Shown in pieces: positions 25,385 to 34,503 of a stretch of 64,000 nucleotides of DNA. The notes below the pieces were generated by a model. That model searched no databases, was not told where the DNA came from, and was given only the letters and a program-made list of their open reading frames with translations. A program made the translations under genes and the position numbers. The stretch is from Pseudonocardia hierapolitana (GTDB lineage: Bacteria > Actinomycetota > Actinomycetes > Mycobacteriales > Pseudonocardiaceae), in NCBI RefSeq assembly GCF_007994075.1, contig NZ_VIWU01000001.1, positions 7,502,001 through 7,566,000 of the forward strand. Reading direction: 5' to 3'. Position 1 is the stretch's first letter; each line of letters begins with the position of its first letter.

Positions 25385-25468
25385 TCCTCTTCAGTGCCGT
25401 GGTCCAAGCTGTGACTTGACGTGCATCACATGCGCCCTTAGGGTCGCCGCAGCATCTGAAACGTTTAA
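25366..25468. promoter_or_regulatory. Two LacI-type operators before rhamnoside operon
   Basis: TGAAACCTTTCA (25366-25377, within a 22-bp palindrome from 25361 to 25382 with one mismatched pair) and TGAAACGTTTAA (25457-25468) share the TGAAAC-S-TTT core typical of LacI-family sites with a central CG/CC. Their centres are 91 bp apart. The second lies just downstream of the predicted transcription start. No LacI gene is in the window, so the regulator acts in trans. Confidence 0.6.
25416..25444 (+). promoter_or_regulatory. Predicted sigma-70-type promoter
   Basis: TTGACG (25416-25421) and TAGGGT (25439-25444) are separated by 17 bp, about 50 bp ahead of the solute-binding-protein start. The LacI-type site at 25457 would overlap the early transcribed region. 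Confidence 0.45.
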
Positions 25469-25494
25469 ATTCCCGTCCTGACAAAGAGGTCCAG

Positions 25495-26823
25495 ATGAGG
25501 AAGCAGACATCTCCGCGCGGTCGTCTGCGGATGATCGCGCTCGCGGCCGGCGTCGCGCTGGCCCTCGCCGGCTGCAGCGCCGGCAGCCTCGGTTCGAGCG
25601 GAGGCGGGGACGGGGTCTCGCTGACCTTCCTCGTCACCAGCAACGAGAACACGGTTCGCGCCGCGAAGAGCGTGGCCGAGGCCTTCACGGCACAGAACCC
25701 GGGCGTGACCGTCGACGTCGAGACCCGGCCCGGCGGGTCCGAGGGCGACAACATCATCAAGACCCGCCTCGCGACCGGCGACATGACCGACCTGTTCCTC
25801 TACAACTCCGGGTCGCTGTTCCAGGCCATCGGGCCGGTGCAGAACCTGGTGCCGGTCACCGACCAGCCCTGGGTCGCGCAGCTCGAGGACAACTTCAAGC
25901 GGGTCGTGACGGCCGACAACCAGGTGTACGGCTCGCCGTTCGGCCCCCAGATGACCGGCGCCGTCCTCTACAACAAGAAGGTCTACGCCGAACTCGGCCT
26001 GCAGGTCCCGCGCACGTGGGACGAGTTCATGGCGAACAACGCCGCCGTGAAGGCCGCCGGCCTCGTGCCGGTCATCCAGACCTACGGTGACACCTACACC
26101 TCCCAGCTGTTCGTCCTCGGCGACTTCCACAACGTCGCCGCGGCCGAGCCGGACTTCCCCGAGCGCTACACCGCAGGCCAGGCGAAGTACGCCACCTCCC
26201 CGGCCGCGCTGAAGGGCTGGCAGCACCTGCAGGAGCTGCACGACCTCGGCTACTACAACGAGGACTTCCCCACCGCCAAGCTGGAGGACGGGCTGCGCAA
26301 GCTCGGGGCGGGCGAGGGCGCGCACTACCCGATGCTCAGCAACGCCATCGCCACGCTCGCCGTCACCTCGCCCGAGGGCGCCCGGGACATCGGCATCTTC
26401 CCGATACCCGGCGCCGACCCCGCGAAGAACGGGCTGACCGTCTGGTCCCCGTCGGGCATCTACATCCCCAAGACGACCGAGGGGGCGGAGCTGGAGGCGG
26501 CCAAGAAGCTGCAGGCGTTCATCGCCAGCCCTGCCGGATGCGACGCGCAGTCCGCGGGCTCCACGCCCACCGGCCCGTACGCGGTGGACGGGTGCGAGCT
26601 CCCCGCCGACGTCGTGCCGGCCACCATGGACTTCCAGGGCTACATCGACGCCGGGACCTACAGCCCCGCGCTGGAGTTCCTGTCGCCGATCAAGGGTCCG
26701 GCCCTGGAGCAGATCACCGTCGAGGTCGGGTCCGGCATCCGCCCGGCCGCCGACGGGGCCGCCCTGTACGACCAGGACGTCCGCAAGCAGGCCCTCCAGC
26801 TGGGGTTGCCCGGGTGGGACTGA
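25495..26823 (+). CDS. ABC sugar transporter, lipoprotein binding component
   Basis: This 442-aa extracellular solute-binding protein (family 1) has a signal sequence with the lipobox LAGC, Cys27 being the lipidated residue. The mature part has family-1 segments such as GSPFGPQMTGAVLYNKKVYAELGLQVPRTWDEF. It is the first gene of an operon with two permeases and an alpha-L-rhamnosidase, so the ligand is probably a rhamnose-containing glycoside or rhamnose. ATG at 25495 follows AAAGAGG. No ATPase is encoded here; a shared MsiK-type ATPase is likely. Confidence 0.9.
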   Translation: MRKQTSPRGRLRMIALAAGVALALAGCSAGSLGSSGGGDGVSLTFLVTSNENTVRAAKSVAEAFTAQNPGVTVDVETRPGGSEGDNIIKTRLATGDMTDLFLYNSGSLFQAIGPVQNLVPVTDQPWVAQLEDNFKRVVTADNQVYGSPFGPQMTGAVLYNKKVYAELGLQVPRTWDEFMANNAAVKAAGLVPVIQTYGDTYTSQLFVLGDFHNVAAAEPDFPERYTAGQAKYATSPAALKGWQHLQELHDLGYYNEDFPTAKLEDGLRKLGAGEGAHYPMLSNAIATLAVTSPEGARDIGIFPIPGADPAKNGLTVWSPSGIYIPKTTEGAELEAAKKLQAFIASPAGCDAQSAGSTPTGPYAVDGCELPADVVPATMDFQGYIDAGTYSPALEFLSPIKGPALEQITVEVGSGIRPAADGAALYDQDVRKQALQLGLPGWD

Positions 26824-26858
26824 GTGGTCCGCTAGCGACACGCCCGGAGGGCGACCAG

Positions 26859-27782
26859 ATGGCCATGACGACGACGAGCACCGCCGCCCCCCGCGGGGCG
26901 GCGAGTGCTCCGCCGGCCGGGCGGCGACCGCGTAGCGCCTACCCGACCTGGTTCTACCTGCCGGCCGCGATCATCTACACGATCTTCTTCCTGGTCCCGA
27001 CGTTCGCCTCGTTCTACTTCAGCCTCACCCGCTGGAGCCTGTTCGAGTTCGAGTTCATCGGGCTGGAGAACTTCGTCCAGTTCTTCCGGGAACCGGCGCT
27101 CGTCACCGGCATGATCAACACGATCATCTACGGGGTCGTCACGTCGGCTCTCAAGGTCGTGCTCGGCCTGCTGCTCGGCGTGCTGCTGACCTCGCAGATC
27201 ATCGCGCGCGGCTTCCTGCGCTCCGTGGTGTTCTTCCCGGTGCTGGTCAGCACCATCGGCGTCGGGATCACCTTCCAGGTGCTGATGGACCCCTTCGGCG
27301 GCCCGATCAACGAGGCGCTCGCCGCCATCGGGATCACGGGGCCGGGCTGGCTCACCGACCCGTCCCTCGCGCTGCTGTCGGTGGCGCTGGTCGACGTGTG
27401 GAAGGGCGTCGGGCTCGCCACCGTCATCTACATCGCAGGCATCGTCTCGATCCCGCAGGAGTACTTCGAGGCGGCGCGGGTGGACGGCGCCGGCCCGCTG
27501 CACCAGTTCCGGCACGTGCTGCTGCCGCTGGCCCGCCCGGCGACCGTCACCGTGATCATCCTGTCGCTGATCGGGGGCCTGCGGTCGTTCGACCTGATCT
27601 GGGCGATGACCCGCGGCGGGCCCGGTTTCACCTCCGACGTGATCGCCTCGGTGATCTACAAGCAGTACCAGGCCGGCTTCTACGGCCTCTCCACCGCCGG
27701 GAACGTCCTGCTGTTCGTCCTGGTCACCGCGATCGTCCTGCCGCTCTCGCGGTTCCTCAACCGCAAGGAGGTCGAACTGTGA
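26859..27782 (+). CDS. ABC sugar transporter permease (MalF/UgpA-like)
   Basis: The 307-aa permease has six or so helices and the EAA loop EYFEAARVDGAGPLHQFRHVLLPLARP, the contact site for the ATPase. It is the UgpA/MalF-type subunit of a CUT1 importer. ATG at 26859 follows CGGAGG with about 8 nt spacing. It lies 35 bp after the binding-protein gene and its stop overlaps the next permease by 4 bp (GTGA). Confidence 0.92.
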   Translation: MAMTTTSTAAPRGAASAPPAGRRPRSAYPTWFYLPAAIIYTIFFLVPTFASFYFSLTRWSLFEFEFIGLENFVQFFREPALVTGMINTIIYGVVTSALKVVLGLLLGVLLTSQIIARGFLRSVVFFPVLVSTIGVGITFQVLMDPFGGPINEALAAIGITGPGWLTDPSLALLSVALVDVWKGVGLATVIYIAGIVSIPQEYFEAARVDGAGPLHQFRHVLLPLARPATVTVIILSLIGGLRSFDLIWAMTRGGPGFTSDVIASVIYKQYQAGFYGLSTAGNVLLFVLVTAIVLPLSRFLNRKEVEL

Positions 27783-28606
27783 GGACCGCGACGCGCTACT
27801 GGCTCGGCACGGCGGCCATCCTCGTGTTCGCCGTGGTGTTCATCGTGCCGTTCGTGTTCATCCTCGTCACCGCGATGAAGAACCAGCAGGAGGCGGGCCT
27901 GCTGGAATTCACGTGGCCCTCCGAGATCGCGCTGCTGGACAATCTGCGCGAAGCCCTGGAGGCGCGCGACTACATCCTCATCATCGCGTTCGTCAACAGC
28001 ACGATCCTCACGGTCTCCAGCGTGGCGATCATGGTGATCATCGCGGCGATGGTCGGGTTCGTGCTGCAACGGCGCCCGAGCCGTTGGAGCGGGTACGTCA
28101 ACTTCCTCGTGCTGGCCGGGCTGATCATCCCGCCCGCGGTCGTGCCCACGATCTGGGTGCTGCAGGGGATGGGGCTCTTCCGCACCATGACCGGGCTGAT
28201 CCTGGTCGAGGTCGCGTACGGGCTGTCGTTCTCGATCCTGCTGTTCCGGGCGTTCATCGCGACCGTGCCCCGGGAGCTGGACGAGGCCGCGATCATCGAC
28301 GGCGCCGGGCCGCTGCGGCTGTTCTTCCGCGTGATCTTCCCGCTGCTGCGGCCGGTGGCGGTCACCGTGATCGTCGTGCAGTCGGTGGTGGTCTTCAACG
28401 ACTTCACCCACCCGCTGTACTTCCTGCCCGGTGAGCAGAACGCCACCGTGCAGCTCACGCTCTACAACTTCCAGAGCCAGTACGAGACGCAGTACAACCT
28501 GCTGTTCACGAACATCCTGCTCATCACCATTCCACCGCTCGTGATGTACCTGTTCTTCAACCGCCAGATCGTCGCCGGAATGACCGCCGGCGCCATCAAG
28601 GGTTAG
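27779..28606 (+). CDS. ABC sugar transporter permease (MalG/UgpE-like)
   Basis: The 275-aa product is the second CUT1 permease, with the EAA loop ELDEAAIIDGAGPLRLFFRVIFPLLRP and about six helices. It forms a heterodimer with the preceding permease. The GTG start overlaps the upstream stop as GTGA, indicating coupled translation. The next gene is the GH78 enzyme, 15 bp downstream. Confidence 0.92.
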   Translation: MRTATRYWLGTAAILVFAVVFIVPFVFILVTAMKNQQEAGLLEFTWPSEIALLDNLREALEARDYILIIAFVNSTILTVSSVAIMVIIAAMVGFVLQRRPSRWSGYVNFLVLAGLIIPPAVVPTIWVLQGMGLFRTMTGLILVEVAYGLSFSILLFRAFIATVPRELDEAAIIDGAGPLRLFFRVIFPLLRPVAVTVIVVQSVVVFNDFTHPLYFLPGEQNATVQLTLYNFQSQYETQYNLLFTNILLITIPPLVMYLFFNRQIVAGMTAGAIKG

Positions 28607-28621
28607 TCGAAGGGAAAATCT

Positions 28622-31417
28622 GTGCCGTCCGTCGTCCGGATCACCGCCGAGTACGCCACCGATCGGACCACCGTCGCCACCCCGCGCCCCCGCCTGTCCT
28701 GGGTAACCGAGTCCGACACCGCCGGATGGCTCCAGGCGGGCGCCGAGGTGGAGCTCGACGGCGCCCACACCGTCCGGCTGGACGGGCGTGACTCCGTGCT
28801 GGTCGACTGGCCCTTCGACCCCCTCGAGCCCGGCGGTGTGCACACCGTCCGGGTCCGCGTCACGGGCGAGGACGGCGTGGCGTCGGAGTGGAGCGAGCCG
28901 CACGAGATCGTGGCCGGGTTCGTGCCGGAGGGCGGCTGGACCGCGCAGCTGGTGGGCCTCGCCGACCCGGCGGTGGAAGGGCAGCCCGCCCTCGTGCGGG
29001 CCGGGTTCACCGTCGACGGCCCCGTGCGTCGCGCCACCCTCTACGCCACGGCCCACGGCGTCTACCAGGTGGAGGTCAACGGACACGAGGTCGACGACGA
29101 GGTCCTCAAGCCCGGCTGGACGCCCTACGAGCAGCGGTTGCTGCACGAGACCACGGACGTCACGGCGCTGCTCGCCGTCGGCGAGAACGCGGTGGGCGTG
29201 TCGCTCTCGGGTGGCTGGTACTGCGAGCGGTTCGGCTTCCGGGAGGCGGAGCTGCACTACGGGCCGCAGCCCGCGGTCGCCGTCCAGCTGGTGATCGAGT
29301 ACGCCGACGGGCGCACCGCCACCGTCGCGAGCGGGCCGGAATGGCGGGCGACCGCGGAGGGGCCGATCACCGCGGGCGGCATCTACGCCGGGGAGTCGTA
29401 CGACGCCCGGCGCGCGCTGCCCGGCTGGTCCGCTCCCGGCTTCGACGACTCCGGGTGGGCGCCGGTGCGGGTGGACGAGACGACCGTGGTGCCCGAGGCC
29501 CGCAGCGCCCCCGGCGCCCGGCGCACCGAGGAGCTGCCGGTCCGAGAGGTGCTGACCTCCCCGAGCGGGGCCACCATCCTCGACTTCGGGCAGAACCTCG
29601 TCGGCTGGCTGCGGATCACGGTGAGCGGCGAAGCCGGCCATGAGATCGTGCTGCGCCACGCCGAGGTGCTCGAGCACGGGGAGCTGTGCACCCGGCCGCT
29701 GCGCAGGGCCGAGGCCACCGACCGCATCACGCTCGCCGGTGGCGGCCAGGAGATCTGGGAGCCGCGCTCGACGTTCCACGGGTTCCGCTACGTGCAGGTC
29801 GAGGGCTGGCCCGGCGAGCTGGACCCGGCGGACCTCGTCGCTGTGGTGGTGCACACCGACATGCGCCGGACGGGGTGGTTCGAGAGCTCGTCCGAGCTGG
29901 TCGACCGGCTGCACGAGAACGTGGTGTGGGGGATGCGGGGCAACTTCCTGCACGTGCCCACCGACTGCCCGCAGCGCGACGAGCGGCTCGGCTGGACCGG
30001 CGACATCCAGGTCTTCTCGCCCACCGCCACCTACCTGTTCGACAGCGACGGCTTCCTCGCCTCGTGGCTCACCGACCTCGCGCTGGAGCAGCGGGTGCAG
30101 GACGGCGTCGTGCCGTTCATCATCCCGAACGTCCTCGACCGCGCCGCCACGCCCGCCGCGGCGTGGGGCGATGCCGCCACCGTGATCCCGCACGTGCTGT
30201 ACGAGCGGTTCGGCGACCGCAGCGTGCTGGCGGCCCAGTACGACAGCATGCGCGACTGGGTGGAGGTGCTGCTCGGGCTGGCCGGGCCGAGGCTGCTGTG
30301 GGAGGGCCGGTTCCAGTTCGGCGACTGGCTCGACCCCGCGGCACCGCCGGAACGCCCCGGCGACGCCACCACCGACCGGGACCTCGTGGCGAGCGCGCAC
30401 CTGTTCCGCTCCACCGACCTGCTCGCCCGCGCCGCCGCACTGCTCGGCCGCGACGACGACGCCGCGCACTACCGGAAGCTGGCCGAGGACGTGCGCACCG
30501 CGTTCGTCCGCGAGTACGTCACGCCGGCCGGCCGGATGATGTCCGACACCCAGACCGCCTACGCGATGGCGCTGGTGTACGGCATCGTCACCGACCCCGG
30601 GGAGCGCCGCGTGATGGGCGAGCGCCTCGCCGAGCTCGTGCGGATCACCGGCTACCGGGTGGCCACCGGGTTCGTCGGCACGCCGATCGTGCAGGACGCG
30701 CTCACCGACGCCGGCCACCTGGACGCGGCCGCCCGGATGCTGCTGCAGACGCAGTGCCCGTCCTGGCTCTACCCGGTGACGATGGGCGCCACCACGATCT
30801 GGGAGCGCTGGGACAGCATGCTCCCGGACGGCACGGTCAACCCGGGCCAGATGACCTCGTTCAACCACTACGCGTTCGGCGCGATCGCCGACTGGTTGCA
30901 CCGGGTCGTCGCGGGTCTCGCCCCGGGCGCCCCGGGCTACCGGGAGCTCGACATCGCCCCGCACCCGCTGCCCGGCCTGGACCGGGCGCGCACGGCGCAC
31001 GAGACGCCGTACGGGCGCGCGGAGGCGGGCTGGGAGCGGCGCGGGGACACGATCGTCGTGGACGCGGTGGTGCCGGCCAACACCACGGCGACGGTGCGGC
31101 TGCCCGGCGGCGCCGAGCCGATCACGGTCGGCTCGGGCACCCACCGGTGGGAGGTCCCGGCGCCCGCGGCGAGCAACGGCCGCGGACCGGTCACCCTCGA
31201 CACGTCGCTCGCCGAGGTGATCGACGACCAGGAGGCGTTCGACGTGCTCCTCGGCGCGGTCCGCGCGCGGGACGAGGCGAAGGTGCAGGAGCTCCTCGAC
31301 CAGACGCGCTGGTTGCCGCACATGTCGCTGGGGCACGCCCTGGGACGCATGCCTGCTGAGATCCGCGAGGACGTCCGCACCGCGCTCGAGACGGTCAGCC
31401 GGGGACGGGCCGGGTAG
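28622..31417 (+). CDS. Alpha-L-rhamnosidase, GH78
   Basis: This 931-aa enzyme matches bacterial GH78: N-terminal beta domains (residues ~1-340), the GH78 signature DCPQRDERLGWTGD carrying the catalytic acid region, an (alpha/alpha)6 barrel through YPVTMGATTIWERWDSMLPDG, and a C-terminal beta domain ending near residue 850. About 75 extra helical residues follow (DTSLAEVIDDQEAFDVLLGA...), not usual in the family. There is no signal peptide, so it cleaves imported rhamnosides in the cytoplasm. GTG at 28622 follows AAGGGAA. Its last 23 bp overlap the convergent MFS gene. Confidence 0.93.
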   Translation: MPSVVRITAEYATDRTTVATPRPRLSWVTESDTAGWLQAGAEVELDGAHTVRLDGRDSVLVDWPFDPLEPGGVHTVRVRVTGEDGVASEWSEPHEIVAGFVPEGGWTAQLVGLADPAVEGQPALVRAGFTVDGPVRRATLYATAHGVYQVEVNGHEVDDEVLKPGWTPYEQRLLHETTDVTALLAVGENAVGVSLSGGWYCERFGFREAELHYGPQPAVAVQLVIEYADGRTATVASGPEWRATAEGPITAGGIYAGESYDARRALPGWSAPGFDDSGWAPVRVDETTVVPEARSAPGARRTEELPVREVLTSPSGATILDFGQNLVGWLRITVSGEAGHEIVLRHAEVLEHGELCTRPLRRAEATDRITLAGGGQEIWEPRSTFHGFRYVQVEGWPGELDPADLVAVVVHTDMRRTGWFESSSELVDRLHENVVWGMRGNFLHVPTDCPQRDERLGWTGDIQVFSPTATYLFDSDGFLASWLTDLALEQRVQDGVVPFIIPNVLDRAATPAAAWGDAATVIPHVLYERFGDRSVLAAQYDSMRDWVEVLLGLAGPRLLWEGRFQFGDWLDPAAPPERPGDATTDRDLVASAHLFRSTDLLARAAALLGRDDDAAHYRKLAEDVRTAFVREYVTPAGRMMSDTQTAYAMALVYGIVTDPGERRVMGERLAELVRITGYRVATGFVGTPIVQDALTDAGHLDAAARMLLQTQCPSWLYPVTMGATTIWERWDSMLPDGTVNPGQMTSFNHYAFGAIADWLHRVVAGLAPGAPGYRELDIAPHPLPGLDRARTAHETPYGRAEAGWERRGDTIVVDAVVPANTTATVRLPGGAEPITVGSGTHRWEVPAPAASNGRGPVTLDTSLAEVIDDQEAFDVLLGAVRARDEAKVQELLDQTRWLPHMSLGHALGRMPAEIREDVRTALETVSRGRAG

Positions 31418-32612
31418 CCCGCAGGCCGCCCGCGATCGCGCCCGCCACGGCGAGCACGGCGATCGCGACCAGCACGACGAGCAGCGGCGCCGTCCAGTCG
31501 CCCGTGGCGGCGTGGACGGCGCCGATCACCGGCGGCGCAGCGGCGGCGACCGTGTACCCGCCCCCCTGCACGAGCGCGGAGAACCTCCGGCTCTCCGCGG
31601 CGTCCCTTGCCGCCTGCACGACCAGCGAGAAGATCACCACCAGGCCCCCGCCCTGGGCGAACCCGCCGACAATGCACCATGCCGTCCAGAGTTGGGGCGC
31701 GAGGAGCATGCCGAGCGGGATCGTCGTCCACGCGGCGCACACGACGAGCACGGTGGCGCGCGGGCCGGCGTAGCGCAGCAGCACCGGCACGCCGAACGCG
31801 CCGCCGAGCGCGGCGATCTGGAAGACCGAGGCGGCCGCGCCCGCCGTGACGGGGGGCATCGCGAGCTCGTCGCGCAGGAGCTGCGGGAGCCACGCCGTCA
31901 CGCCGTAGTAGGCGAACGCCTGCCCGGCGAACGCGACGGTGAGGACCCAGGCCACCGGTCGGCGCCACCACGCCGTGGGCGCGGTGGCGGACGTGTCCTG
32001 GGCGGGTGCAGGTTCCGGGTCCCGGCCGCGGGTCGCCCACCACCAGACCACGGCGGCCACCACGACCAGCGCGCCCCAGCTCGCGAGCGCGGTGCGCCAG
32101 CCGGTGACGCCCGCGATCGGCACGGTCAGCGACAGGGTGAGCATCGACCCGACGTTCAGCGCGGCGGTGTAGGCGCCGAGGACCGCACCGGCGTGCCGGG
32201 TGAGGTCGCGCCCGATCACCACGGGGACGGCCACGTTGCCCGCGGTGATCGCGAGACCGAGCAGCAGCGTGCCCGCGATCGCCGCGGGCAGGCCGTCGAG
32301 CGAGCGCACGAGGACCCCGGCGAGCAGGACGACGAGCGCGACGAGCACGCCCCGCGCGAGTCCCGCCCGCGCCAGGAACGCCGAGGCCAGGGGAGTGGCC
32401 AGCCCGAAGCACAGCACCGGGAGGCTCGTGAGGAGCCCAGCGGTCGCGGCGTCGATGCCCAGGTCGGAGCGGATCGGGTCGACCACCGCCGACACGGCCA
32501 CGAGCGGTCCGCGCAGGTTCACCGCCAGCAGCAGGATCGCGGTGACCAGCAGAGCCGCCGGAACCGCGGGGGAGCCGGTCGCGGACGGTGAGCGGGGGCG
32601 CGCGGTGGTCAC
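31395..32612 (-). CDS. MFS transporter, CynX/NimT-like
   Basis: This 405-aa, 12-helix MFS protein contains VNLRGPLVAVSAVVDPIRSDLG at the first helix and LPVLCFGLATPLAS, segments characteristic of the CynX/NimT (cyanate/2-nitroimidazole) group. The real substrate is unknown. It starts 43-97 bp from the divergent ABC exporter gene, depending on that gene's true start. Its 3' end overlaps the rhamnosidase gene. Confidence 0.87.
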   Translation of the reverse strand: MTTARPRSPSATGSPAVPAALLVTAILLLAVNLRGPLVAVSAVVDPIRSDLGIDAATAGLLTSLPVLCFGLATPLASAFLARAGLARGVLVALVVLLAGVLVRSLDGLPAAIAGTLLLGLAITAGNVAVPVVIGRDLTRHAGAVLGAYTAALNVGSMLTLSLTVPIAGVTGWRTALASWGALVVVAAVVWWWATRGRDPEPAPAQDTSATAPTAWWRRPVAWVLTVAFAGQAFAYYGVTAWLPQLLRDELAMPPVTAGAAASVFQIAALGGAFGVPVLLRYAGPRATVLVVCAAWTTIPLGMLLAPQLWTAWCIVGGFAQGGGLVVIFSLVVQAARDAAESRRFSALVQGGGYTVAAAAPPVIGAVHAATGDWTAPLLVVLVAIAVLAVAGAIAGGLRATRPVPG

Positions 32613-32709
32613 GTGACTCCATGCTCCTGCCCGAGACCTGCCGAGTCACGCGGAGGTGAGGGGACAGACAGCACGTGGCGTGCACGGAGCGGCACGAGAG
32701 GGGCGCCCG

Positions 32710-34503
32710 GTGGGCGCGATCCGTGGGGTGCACGTCGTGGCCGCCGCACGTGCTCGCAACGACCCTGGAGACGTGGCTGCCGGACTCCTCACGATCCTCG
32801 CCCGCGGGCGGTTCGCCCAGCTCGCCGGTCTGGGGGTTCTCCTGGTGGCGAGCTCAGCGGCCCCGTTGGCCGGTCCGCAGCTCCTGCGTTGCTTCATCGA
32901 CGAGGCGGCCGCAGGCCGCCCGCTGTCGCTGCTGGCGCTGATCGCCGGGGGCTACGTCGTGGTCTCCTTCGTCCAACAGGCCATCGGCGTCGCGGTGGGG
33001 CAGGCGAGCGCGCACCTGGCGTGGGTGGCCGGCAACGACCTGCGGCACCGCGTGGCACGGCACGCCCTCGGGCTCGACCTGTCGTTCCACGAGCGGCATT
33101 CCCCCGGCGAGCTGATCGAGCGGACGGACGGCGACGTCACGGCGCTGTCGTCGTTCCTGTCGTCGTTCGTCGTCCACGCCGTCGGCAGCGCCCTGACACT
33201 GCTCGGTGTCCTGGTCGCCGTCTTCGTCGAGGACTGGCGGGTGGGGCTGGGGCTCACCGTCTTCGCGGTCGTCGCCGGGGCGGTGATCGGACGGCTGCGG
33301 CGATCCACCGTGCCGGCGGCGACCGAACGCCGGATCGCGGTGGCGGCACTCCTCGGTGAGATCGAGGAGCGTCTGGGTGGGGCGGAGGATCTGCGGGCGA
33401 ACGGGGGTGGCGCGTTCGCGGTCCGGCGGTTCCGGCGCACGACGGCGCACCTCGTCGGGGTCTCCCGGCGGGCGTCGCTCGCCTCGAGGACCAACTGGGT
33501 CCTCACGCTCGCGGTCTTCGCCGCGGGCGGCGTGCTGAGCCTGTCGGCCGGAACCGCGCTGTTCCACACCGGGGCGATCACGTTGGGCACCGTGTACCTC
33601 CTGTTCAGGTACACCGACATGGTGCGCGAGCCGCTGGAGCGGATCTTCGAGCAGCTCCCGAAGGTCCAGGAGGCGATGGCCGGGTTCGCCCGCGTCGGGG
33701 AGTTGCTCGCGCAACGGTCGGCGGTGCCCGACGACGGCCGGGCAGCGCTTCCGCCCGGCCCGCTGTCGGTCGAGCTGGACGACGTCGGGTTCGCCTACCG
33801 GAAGGCGGCCCCCGTTCTCGACGGGCTCTCGCTGAGGATCGAGGCGGGCACGGTGCTCGGAGTCGTCGGTCGGACGGGTAGCGGCAAGACGACGTTGGCG
33901 AGGCTTCTGCTGCGACTGCTCGACCCGGTGGAGGGGACGATCCGCGTCGCCGGTACCGACGTGCGCGACGTGCGCATCGAGGAGCTGCGCAAACGCGTCG
34001 CGCTGGTGACGCAGGACGTCCAGCTCTTCGACGCGTCCGTGCGGGACAACCTCACGTTGTTCGGCGCTCACCGGACCGCTGACGAGGAGATGATCGATCT
34101 CCTCGACTCCCTGGGGCTCGGCCCGTGGTTCCAGGCCCTGCCCTCCGGTCTCGACACCTTCCTCGGCCCTGGCGGAGCCGGGGTCTCGGCCGGGGAGGCC
34201 CAGCTCATCGCCTTCGCGCGGGTGTTCCTGCGGAACCCGGGGCTGGTGGTGCTCGACGAAGCCACCTCGCGGCTGGATCCGGCGAGTGAGGCCCGCATCG
34301 AGCGGGCCGTCGACAGGCTGTTCGCCGGACGGACGGCGATCGTGATCGCACACCGCCTCGGCACCCTCGACCGGGCCGACCGGATCCTGCTGCTGGAGCG
34401 CGGCCGGATCGTCGAGCAGGGCTCGAGACGAGCGCTGGCCGACGACCCCGGATCCCGCTTCGCAGGGCTGCTCGCGATGGCATCGGGGAGCACGCCGCGA
34501 TGA
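32710..34503 (+). CDS. ABC exporter half, transmembrane + ATPase (catalytic-residue subunit)
   Basis: This ~597-aa half-transporter has a type-1 exporter membrane domain (residues ~20-310) and an ATPase: Walker A GRTGSGKTT (~388), Walker B LVVLDEATSRLD (~511) with the catalytic Glu, and a switch His in IVIAHR (~545). Its signature motif is changed to VSAGEAQ instead of LSGGQ. It overlaps its partner by 4 bp (ATGA). GTG at 32710 follows GAGAGGGG; GTG at 32656 is a longer alternative. It probably forms a heterodimer with the next gene; the substrate is unknown. Confidence 0.88.
   Translation: MGAIRGVHVVAAARARNDPGDVAAGLLTILARGRFAQLAGLGVLLVASSAAPLAGPQLLRCFIDEAAAGRPLSLLALIAGGYVVVSFVQQAIGVAVGQASAHLAWVAGNDLRHRVARHALGLDLSFHERHSPGELIERTDGDVTALSSFLSSFVVHAVGSALTLLGVLVAVFVEDWRVGLGLTVFAVVAGAVIGRLRRSTVPAATERRIAVAALLGEIEERLGGAEDLRANGGGAFAVRRFRRTTAHLVGVSRRASLASRTNWVLTLAVFAAGGVLSLSAGTALFHTGAITLGTVYLLFRYTDMVREPLERIFEQLPKVQEAMAGFARVGELLAQRSAVPDDGRAALPPGPLSVELDDVGFAYRKAAPVLDGLSLRIEAGTVLGVVGRTGSGKTTLARLLLRLLDPVEGTIRVAGTDVRDVRIEELRKRVALVTQDVQLFDASVRDNLTLFGAHRTADEEMIDLLDSLGLGPWFQALPSGLDTFLGPGGAGVSAGEAQLIAFARVFLRNPGLVVLDEATSRLDPASEARIERAVDRLFAGRTAIVIAHRLGTLDRADRILLLERGRIVEQGSRRALADDPGSRFAGLLAMASGSTPR

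Noticed and set aside
27680..31336. Minus-strand 1218-codon open frame opposite the GH78 gene
   Set aside because: No recognisable domain, composition typical of antisense GC-rich DNA; the plus strand has an intact GH78 signature.
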